Origin: Streptomyces lichenis
GTDB lineage: Bacteria > Actinomycetota > Actinomycetes > Streptomycetales > Streptomycetaceae
Assembly (NCBI RefSeq): GCF_023218175.1
Contig: NZ_JALPTH010000016.1
Coordinates: 108,714-172,713 of the forward strand
DNA: 64,000 bases
Direction of reading: 5' to 3'
Part shown: piece by piece, positions 58,473-64,000 of the stretch
Numbering within the stretch: position 1 is the stretch's first letter
Layout: each line of letters starts with the position of its first letter
Notes under the pieces: model-generated
What the model was told of the DNA's origin: nothing
Databases searched by the model: none
Seen by the model: the letters and a program-made list of their open reading frames with translations, nothing else
Translations under genes and position numbers: made by a program

Positions 58473-58540
58473 GGCTCAGACGGTCCTGGCTCAGACAGCC
58501 CTGGCTCAGACGGTCGCGGCTCAGACGGCCTGGCTCAGAC
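58473..58540. repeat. 15-bp tandem repeat between mqnD and the cold-shock gene
   Basis: Units GGCTCAGACGGTCCT, GGCTCAGACAGCCCT and GGCTCAGACGGTCGC (15 bp each), then a 14-bp copy and a final GGCTCAGAC, run head to tail. The last unit contains the TGA stop of the leftward cold-shock gene, so each unit adds another TGA downstream. Confidence 0.9.
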
Positions 58541-58918
58541 GTCCAACTGGTCGGCGACCGCCCGCAGCAGCCCGGCGATCTTCTTGCCCTGGGCCTTCTC
58601 CGGGTAGCGGCCGCGCTCCAGCATCGGCCCGATGTTCTCCAGCAGCGTGGTCAGGTCCTGCACGATGGACGCCAGCTCGTCCGGCCTGCGCCGCTGGGCT
58701 GCGGCGACCGAGGGGGTCGGGTCCAGGATCGTCACGGAGAGCGCCTGGTCACCGCGTTGGCCCGCGACCACGCCGAACTCCACGCGCTGACCCGGCTTGA
58801 GCGCCTCCACCCCGGCGGGCAGCACGGACGAGTGCACGAAGACGTCGCCGCCGTCGTCGCGGGAGAGGAAGCCGAAGCCCTTCTCGGGGTTGAACCACTT
58901 GACTTTGCCGGTAGGCAC
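58535..58918 (-). CDS. cold-shock domain protein with C-terminal extension
   Basis: 127 residues. Residues 1-67 are a cold-shock domain with RNP1 KGFGFLSRDD and RNP2 DVFVHSSVL, opening PTGKVKWFNPEKGFGF. The second half (QRRRPDELASIVQDLTTLLE, GKKIAGLLRAVADQLDV) is helical, as in the longer actinobacterial CspD/CspB-type proteins. It binds single-stranded RNA or DNA, presumably as an RNA chaperone. GTG at 58918 has GAGGA about 6 nt upstream. It is convergent with mqnD; a 15-bp tandem repeat fills the junction. Confidence 0.92.
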   Translation of the reverse strand: MPTGKVKWFNPEKGFGFLSRDDGGDVFVHSSVLPAGVEALKPGQRVEFGVVAGQRGDQALSVTILDPTPSVAAAQRRRPDELASIVQDLTTLLENIGPMLERGRYPEKAQGKKIAGLLRAVADQLDV

Positions 58919-59130
58919 GTCCGTCCTCGTCCTCGTACTCGGTGGCTTACGCCATGATCGGCTCGCGCTCGCCGCGATCGGCTCCGCACAGTGCCGGCCG
59001 TGCCCACAGGGCTCCGGACAGCACTGCAGCGGGTCACCGGGGACCCGCCACTGCTCAAGGCTAATGGTCAGCGGGCCGGAGACAAGACGTCGCCGGTCCA
59101 TCGCCCCGGCCTGGGAACTACCCTGGCCGA

Positions 59131-59397
59131 ATGCGTAACGAAACCCCCTCGCGCGCCGCCGCCCCCGGAGACGGCCTGGTCCGGACCGGTGCGGTGGTCT
59201 TCATCGTCGGCGCGGTGGCCACCCTGGCCACCATGGCCCCGCTCTTCCTCGGCACCGAGCCGTTCCCGCCGATCGCCTGGGCGGTCTGCATGCTGATGGG
59301 CGTGGGCTTCGCCATCGCCGGTGCCGGAGTGCTCCGTTCCGTCGCCGCCCAGCGCCGTCAGGCCAAGTCCGCCGCGGGGCCCGCCGAGGCCCGCTGA
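59131..59397 (+). CDS. small two-helix membrane protein
   Basis: 88 residues with two hydrophobic helices (TGAVVFIVGAVATLATMAPLFL and IAWAVCMLMGVGFAIAGAGVL) and a basic C-terminal tail (RSVAAQRRQAKSA). ATG at 59131. The last 40 bases overlap the 3' end of the convergent HAD gene. No named family; such proteins are conserved among streptomycetes. Function unknown. Confidence 0.8.
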   Translation: MRNETPSRAAAPGDGLVRTGAVVFIVGAVATLATMAPLFLGTEPFPPIAWAVCMLMGVGFAIAGAGVLRSVAAQRRQAKSAAGPAEAR

Positions 59398-60083
59398 CCG
59401 CGCTCCGCCGCCCCCTGCCCGGCCGCCCGGTACGCCTCCCACCAGGCAGGAAAGGCCGTCAGGTCGTCCAGGACGACATCCGCGCCGACCGCCTTCAGCT
59501 CGTCCGCGCCGCAGGGCCCGGTGGTCACCGACACCGCCAGTGCCCCGGCCGCCCGGGCGCCCCGGACGTCCCCGACATGGTCGCCGACGTAGACGCTCGC
59601 CCCGTGCTGCCGCAGCGCCTCCGCCTTGCCCTCGGCCCACAGCCAGCCGATGACGGCATCCGGCTCGATGCCCAGGTGCGCGAGGTGCAGTTTCGCGTGC
59701 GGCTCGCTCTTGGCGGTGACCACGACGGCCCGGCCGCCCGCCTCGCGAACGGCCTGAATCGTCTCCCGCGCCCCGGGCAGCGCCCGCGTCGGCTCGATGG
59801 CGTGCGCCGGGTACAGCGCCCGGTAGCGGTCCGCCAGCTCCGGCACCAACGAGGCGGGCACCCACTGCGCCAGCTCCTGCTCCAGCGGCGGCCCCAGCCG
59901 GCTGACGGCCAGATCGGCGTCGATCGGTATCCCGGTCTCGGCGACCAGCTCCAGGTAGGTGGCCCGGATGCCGGGGCGCGAGTCGATCAGCGTCATATCG
60001 AGGTCGAAGCCGACAGTGAGAGGGCCGGCTGCGCCGGCGGAGTCGGAGGGGGCGGCGGGGTCGTGGGGTGCCATGCCCGCCAT
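59358..60083 (-). CDS. HAD-family hydrolase (phosphoglycolate phosphatase-like)
   Basis: A 241-residue HAD phosphatase. Motif I is VGFDLDMTLIDSRPG near residue 24 with the nucleophilic Asp, motif II is VVVTAKSE near 120, and motif IV is VYVGDHVGDVRGARAAG near 170. An alpha-helical cap lies between motifs I and II. It probably dephosphorylates a small sugar or nucleotide phosphate; specificity cannot be assigned. The start is ATG 60083 or 60074; neither has a strong ribosome binding site. The 3' end overlaps the convergent membrane gene by 40 bp. Confidence 0.88.
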   Translation of the reverse strand: MAGMAPHDPAAPSDSAGAAGPLTVGFDLDMTLIDSRPGIRATYLELVAETGIPIDADLAVSRLGPPLEQELAQWVPASLVPELADRYRALYPAHAIEPTRALPGARETIQAVREAGGRAVVVTAKSEPHAKLHLAHLGIEPDAVIGWLWAEGKAEALRQHGASVYVGDHVGDVRGARAAGALAVSVTTGPCGADELKAVGADVVLDDLTAFPAWWEAYRAAGQGAAERGQRASAGPAADLA

Positions 60084-60465
60084 TGTGCGCAGTGCGCCGA
60101 TGGGGCCGGGAGGCGGGGGCGGGGGTACGAGCCGGGTTCCGCAGCGGTGGTGGCCGGGGCACGGGCCCTGTCCCGCCCCGGCCGGAACTACGCTCCAGCA
60201 CCGCCCGGGACCGAGGCACGGCCCCGAACCGCCCCGGGCCGGAACTACGCTCCAGCACCGCCGGGGGCCGCGCCACGAGCCCGCACCGCACAGAGCGGGA
60301 GTACAGCCGCCGCACCACACGGGAGTCGAGGGACGGCCCCCGTACCGCCCAGGTCGCCGCCCGGCTTCGGGGGCCCGGCCGCCGCGGTACACGGGGGCCG
60401 GGCACAGCCCCGTACCGCCCGGGGCGGAAGCCACCGCCCTCGTACCCGCCCCGGGGGTCCTCCGC
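60084..60465. other. 382-bp gap with direct repeats
   Basis: No convincing gene. Frames on both strands are open by virtue of GC content but read as low-complexity Pro/Arg/Gly. The left part must contain the HAD gene promoter. A 25-bp direct repeat pair lies in the middle, and CCGTACCGCCC-type words recur near 60340-60425. Confidence 0.55.
60181..60262. repeat. 25-bp direct repeat pair
   Basis: The identical 25-mer beginning GCCGGAACTACGCTCCAGCA occurs at 60181-60205 and 60238-60262, a period of 57 bp. Similar C-rich sequence surrounds both copies, suggesting a tandem duplication of about 57 bp that has since diverged outside the shared block. Confidence 0.85.
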
Positions 60466-61548
60466 TCACACCCGCCGGGCCCGCCACACCAGGAACACCG
60501 CGGAGACCAGGGCGGCGGCGCGTAGGGACCAGGGCCAAGTTTCCGCGAGGGCCTCGCGGATGGCCGTCTCACCGGTGGGGAGCGGATCGCCCCAGCGACC
60601 CTCGGCCCGGCCCCAGAGCCACACCGCGGTGGCCACGGCGACCGCGCCCGGCAGGCCCAGTACGGCGAACTTCGCCTCGGTACGGGAGAGTCGGCGCGAG
60701 ACATAGGCCAGCCCCCAGCCGGCGGCCAGCACGATCCAGGAGCCCATCACCACCCCGGTCACCAGCAGCGCGGCCGCGATCAGCAGGACCGGACTGCCGC
60801 CCCGGGCGGGCACCCCGGCCGGCCCCAGCCGGCGGCGCCAGAACGGGACGGCCACGACCGCCTCCCCGTCCCCGGGCCCCACCACCTCCACTACCGGCGT
60901 CTTCCCCTCCCCCTCTTCCTCGGGGTCGGGTTCCGGCGGCGGGGGCCGGAGCATGGCGGGGATCTCCACCCCGCCGCGGAAGCCCGGCACGCCCGGCACC
61001 AGACCGTCCCCACCGAAGCCGCCCCCACCGAAGCCGTCCCCGGCGAACGGGCCGCGCTCCACCCGCCACCAGTCCGGGACTTCCCCGCCACCCGGGCCGG
61101 CGGGGTACGGGCCCCAGGGGTCCGCCGGCTCCTCCGCGGCCGCCGGCTCCTCGGGGCGGGCGGACTTGCGCCACCGGAGTCTCGGCATCCGGGGCCCGCG
61201 CTGCTCGGGCACGGCGGGGGTGTCGGGTTCCGCGGCCTCCGCGGGCTCCGCCTCAGGACGCCCGCGGTCCGGAGGGTCGGCCGGACGTGCCCAGGAGGCG
61301 AACCGCTCCGGCGGGGGCGCGCCGGCCGAGGCGGCGGCCACCACCTTCTCCGGGCTGCCGAGCGAGCCGAGGATGGAACGCACGGCGGCGGGGGTGTCGT
61401 CGCGGGCCCGGCGGCTGTCGATCTCGCCGCGCAGCGACGACACCAGGCGCATCCGCGTCCCCGAGTCGAGCTGCCGCTGCTGGGCCAGGTCGCCGACGCG
61501 GCTCAGGTAGTCCAAGACAAGCTGGTCGCTTTCGATGCCCACCGTCAC
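60466..61548 (-). CDS. integral membrane protein with cytoplasmic N-terminal domain
   Basis: About 360 residues. The N-terminal 60 residues (LVLDYLSRVGDLAQQRQLDSG, LVSSLRGEIDSRRA, VRSILGSLGSPEKVVAAA) look like the HAAS-type helical domain found on actinobacterial regulators and membrane proteins. A long acidic, Pro/Gly-rich linker follows. The C-terminal 130 residues hold about four transmembrane helices (VLLIAAALLVTGVVMGSWIV, AVLGLPGAVAVATAVWLWG, SLRAAALVSAVFLVW). GTG at 61548 has GGAGG 10 nt upstream. It is divergent from the helicase-associated gene. Function unknown. Confidence 0.82.
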   Translation of the reverse strand: MTVGIESDQLVLDYLSRVGDLAQQRQLDSGTRMRLVSSLRGEIDSRRARDDTPAAVRSILGSLGSPEKVVAAASAGAPPPERFASWARPADPPDRGRPEAEPAEAAEPDTPAVPEQRGPRMPRLRWRKSARPEEPAAAEEPADPWGPYPAGPGGGEVPDWWRVERGPFAGDGFGGGGFGGDGLVPGVPGFRGGVEIPAMLRPPPPEPDPEEEGEGKTPVVEVVGPGDGEAVVAVPFWRRRLGPAGVPARGGSPVLLIAAALLVTGVVMGSWIVLAAGWGLAYVSRRLSRTEAKFAVLGLPGAVAVATAVWLWGRAEGRWGDPLPTGETAIREALAETWPWSLRAAALVSAVFLVWRARRV

Positions 61549-61618
61549 GACGGTAGCGCCTCCGCAGGGGCTACCGTGGTGCGGATGGGGACCGGCTGAG
61601 CACGATCGGGAGGCGCAC

Positions 61619-64000
61619 GTGCCCGCAGGCACCGAACGCGACGGCGGAACGGCCGGGTCCGGCAACGGGCGTACGGGCGACGGGAACCCGGGCCACGGCA
61701 CCACGGGCACGGGGGACCCGGGCGGCAGAAGTCCCGCACCGCCCGTCCTCCCGTCCGCGCCACCCGGCACACCCCCCGGCACCCCCTCCGACACGCCGGC
61801 CGCCGCCGCGGCTCCCCGCACGCTCGCCGAGGCGTTGCGGGCGCGCGGGGACGCGGGGCTGGCCGAGCTGCTGCGGATCCGGCCCGACCTGCTCGCCCCC
61901 GTCCCGGCGGACCTGACCCAGCTGGCCACCCGGGCCGGGACGCGGGCCTCCGTGGTCCGCGCCCTGGAACGGCTGGACCGCTTCACGCTCCAGGCGGCGG
62001 AGGCGCTGGCCGTCGCCCCGGACCCGGCCCCGTATCCCGTACTCCTCGGCCTGATGGCGGGGGACGACGGCGACGCGGACGTGGCGGCGGCGCTGCCCGG
62101 TGCGGTCGAGGCACTCCGCACCCAGGCGCTGCTCTGGGGCGGCGACGACCGGCTGCGGCTGGTGCGCACCGCCCGCGAGCTGCTGGCGCCCTCTCCGCAG
62201 CACCCCTCCCCCACCGGGCTCGGCCCGACCGTCACCGAGGCCACCGCGGGCATGTCGCCGGGGCGGTTGCAGGAGATCCTGACCACCGCCGGGCTGCCCA
62301 CGACACACGATCCGGTGTCGGCGGTCGCCGCGTTGACGGAGCTGTTCACCGACCGGGAGCGGATGGCCGCGCTGCTCGACCGGGCGCCCGCGGAGGCGCT
62401 GGGGGTGCTGGACCGGCTGGTGTGGGGGCCGCCGTACGGGGAGGTCACCGCCGAGCCGACGCCGCCGGTGCGCTGGCTGCGCGACCACGGGCTGCTGCTG
62501 CCCACCACGCCCCGCACGGTGGTGCTGCCCCGGGAGGCGGCCCTGCATCTGCGGGCCGGGCGGGCGCACCGTATCCCCGAACCCGTACCGCCCGCCGTCG
62601 CGGTGGCCCGGGAACACCGTCCACAGGCTGTGGACAGTACGGCGGCCGGGCAGGCGTACACCGCCCTGGCCACCGTCGAGGAGCTGCTGAAGCAGTGGAA
62701 CGAGGGCGGGCCGCAGGTGCTGCGGGCCGGAGGCCTGTCGGTACGGGACCTCAAGCGCACCGCCGTCGCCCTGGACCTGTCCGAGCCGGTGGCCGCGTTC
62801 TGGCTGGAGCTGGCGCACGCGGCCGGGCTGGTCGCCTCCGACGGGGAGGCCGACGAGCGGTACGCGGCCACCCCCGCGTACGACACCTGGCTGGAGCTGC
62901 CGGCCGCCGAGCGGTGGGTCCGGCTGGCCGCGGCCTGGCTGGCGGCCACCCGGACGTCCGGTCTGGTCGGCTCCCAGGACGGCAAGGGCCGTACGCTCTC
63001 CGCGCTCGGCCCGGACCTGGACCGGGGCGCCGCGCCCGAGGTGCGCCGCCGGGTGCTGGCGCTGCTCGCCGCGTTGCCGGCCGGGGCCGCCCCGGACCGG
63101 GACGCCCTGCTGGCCCGGCTCCGCTGGGAGCGCCCCCTGCGCGGCGCCGGCCGCCAAGCCGCCGGGGACCAGCCCGCCGACCTCCGTACCGCCCTCGCCG
63201 ACTGGACCCTGTCCGAGTGCGAGCTGCTCGGCGTCACCGGCCGCGGGGCGCTCTCCGCCCACGGCCGCGCCTTGGCGGCCACCGGCGCCGAGAGTCCCGC
63301 CGCCGCAGGCCCGCCCGCCGCCGACGGGCCCCGAGAGGCCGCCGCCCACGGGTCCCAGGGGGTGACCGCCCACGACCCCCGGCAGGTCGCCGGCCTCCTC
63401 GCTCCCCTCCTCCCCGAGCCGGTCGACCATGTCCTCCTCCAGGCCGACCTGACCGCGGTCGCCCCGGGCCCGTTGCGCCGCCCGCTCGCCGACACCCTCG
63501 GCGTCCTCGCGGACGTCGAGTCCAAGGGCGGGGCGACGGTGTACCGCTTCACCCCCGCCAGCGTGCGGCGCGCCCTGGACGCCGGGCAGTCCGCCTCCGA
63601 CCTCCAGGCCTTCCTCACCGCGCACTCCCGCACCCCCGTGCCGCAGCCCCTCAGCTACCTCATCGACGACGTGGCCCGCCGGCACGGGCACCTGCGGATC
63701 GGCGCGGCCTCCGCGTATGTCCGCTGCGACGACGAGTCGGTCCTCGGCGAGATCATGGCCGACCGCCGGGCCGCCGCCCTGCGGCTGCGCCGGCTCGCCC
63801 CCACCGTGCTCGCCGCCCAGGCCGACCCCGCCGCCCTGCTCGACGGCCTGCGGGCGATGGGCTTCGCCCCGGCGGCCGAGTCGGCCGAGGGCGACGTCCT
63901 GATCAGCCGCGCCCGCGCCCACCGCACCCGCCCCCGTACGGCCCCCGCCCCCGTCCCCGAGGGCCCGCCCACCCCCGACCCCACCCTCCTGGACGCGGCG
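61619..64000 (+). CDS. helicase-associated domain (Helicase_C_3-like) protein, partial
   Basis: An open frame of 794 codons from GTG 61619 (GGGAGG 5 nt upstream) runs off the window, so the 3' end is missing. After a Gly/Pro/Thr-rich leader of about 60 residues come repeated helical modules (LAEALRARGDAGLAELLRIRP, VVRALERLDRFTLQAAEALA). Near residue 600 is VDHVLLQADLTAVAPGPLRRP, characteristic of the Helicase_C_3 domain of actinobacterial proteins encoded close to XPB-type DNA repair helicases. The later winged-helix part includes LIDDVARRHGHLRIGAASAYVRCDDES. A DNA-binding or repair-associated role is inferred. The companion helicase would lie beyond the window. Confidence 0.85.
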   Translation, partial: MPAGTERDGGTAGSGNGRTGDGNPGHGTTGTGDPGGRSPAPPVLPSAPPGTPPGTPSDTPAAAAAPRTLAEALRARGDAGLAELLRIRPDLLAPVPADLTQLATRAGTRASVVRALERLDRFTLQAAEALAVAPDPAPYPVLLGLMAGDDGDADVAAALPGAVEALRTQALLWGGDDRLRLVRTARELLAPSPQHPSPTGLGPTVTEATAGMSPGRLQEILTTAGLPTTHDPVSAVAALTELFTDRERMAALLDRAPAEALGVLDRLVWGPPYGEVTAEPTPPVRWLRDHGLLLPTTPRTVVLPREAALHLRAGRAHRIPEPVPPAVAVAREHRPQAVDSTAAGQAYTALATVEELLKQWNEGGPQVLRAGGLSVRDLKRTAVALDLSEPVAAFWLELAHAAGLVASDGEADERYAATPAYDTWLELPAAERWVRLAAAWLAATRTSGLVGSQDGKGRTLSALGPDLDRGAAPEVRRRVLALLAALPAGAAPDRDALLARLRWERPLRGAGRQAAGDQPADLRTALADWTLSECELLGVTGRGALSAHGRALAATGAESPAAAGPPAADGPREAAAHGSQGVTAHDPRQVAGLLAPLLPEPVDHVLLQADLTAVAPGPLRRPLADTLGVLADVESKGGATVYRFTPASVRRALDAGQSASDLQAFLTAHSRTPVPQPLSYLIDDVARRHGHLRIGAASAYVRCDDESVLGEIMADRRAAALRLRRLAPTVLAAQADPAALLDGLRAMGFAPAAESAEGDVLISRARAHRTRPRTAPAPVPEGPPTPDPTLLDAA

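Noticed and set aside
1..64000. CRISPR arrays, tRNA or rRNA genes
   Set aside because: I found no regularly spaced identical repeats of 25-40 bp with unique spacers, and no cloverleaf-like tRNA or rRNA segments in the intergenic regions. The tandem repeats present have no spacers.

Overview
The window looks like a chromosomal segment of a Streptomyces or a close relative. The DNA is very GC-rich, with G or C at nearly every third codon position. The gene content is typical of streptomycetes: a conservon (CvnABCD plus two P450s), a DUF5753 regulator with a DUF397 partner, the futalosine menaquinone genes mqnB and mqnD, a DUF2530/DUF2771/DUF3027 gene set, and many GTG, TTG and probably some CTG starts.

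Layout. (1) 0.15-7.4 kb, minus strand: a tightly coupled acyl-CoA catabolic operon (DinB-like TIGR03084 protein, AtuA-like protein, acyl-CoA carboxylase beta and alpha subunits, acyl-CoA dehydrogenase). A palindrome upstream is a probable TetR-type operator. (2) 7.5-12.9 kb, minus: an EamA exporter, a large FAD/Fe-S dehydrogenase with a possible 46-residue ORF coupled to its end, and a WD40-like propeller. (3) 13.2-19.1 kb, plus: the conservon, a membrane-associated signalling module whose first P450 lacks the K-helix EXXR arginine (as in CYP157) and whose second is a canonical CYP154-like enzyme. (4) 19.1-26.2 kb: serC, a DrrAB-type ABC exporter with a divergent TetR regulator and paired operator sites, a secreted propeller, an SGNH hydrolase and arylamine N-acetyltransferase.

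(5) 26.3-28.9 kb: a PIMT-like O-methyltransferase with a RiPP-type C-terminal extension, directly preceded by a 43-residue Asp-, Pro- and Lys/Arg-rich peptide gene with a strong ribosome binding site. This fits an imiditide (aspartimide RiPP) locus and is the best candidate for a new system here. An XRE regulator and a divergent methionine aminopeptidase lie beside it. (6) 29-39.5 kb: a decayed accessory zone with a chimeric transposase ORF, broken IS5- and IS630-like transposases, an orphan Imm1 immunity gene, a frameshifted membrane protein, an antitoxin-like fragment, a Uma2 gene with a stray second tail, and many small regulators.

(7) 39.6-48.3 kb: aldo/keto reductase, thpR, a MarR-MFS pair, an NCS2 purine permease, and a CtpE-like P-type ATPase closed by a strong terminator. 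(8) 48.3-64 kb, core-like: a secreted protein, a sacsin/Hsp90-type ATPase protein, DUF3027, a 1-kb G-rich gap with two minisatellites, MFS, DUF2771 lipoprotein, mqnB-mqnD, a cold-shock protein, a HAD phosphatase, a membrane protein, and the start of a helicase-associated-domain protein that runs off the window.

All product names come from reading motifs and protein sequence by eye. No database search was run.
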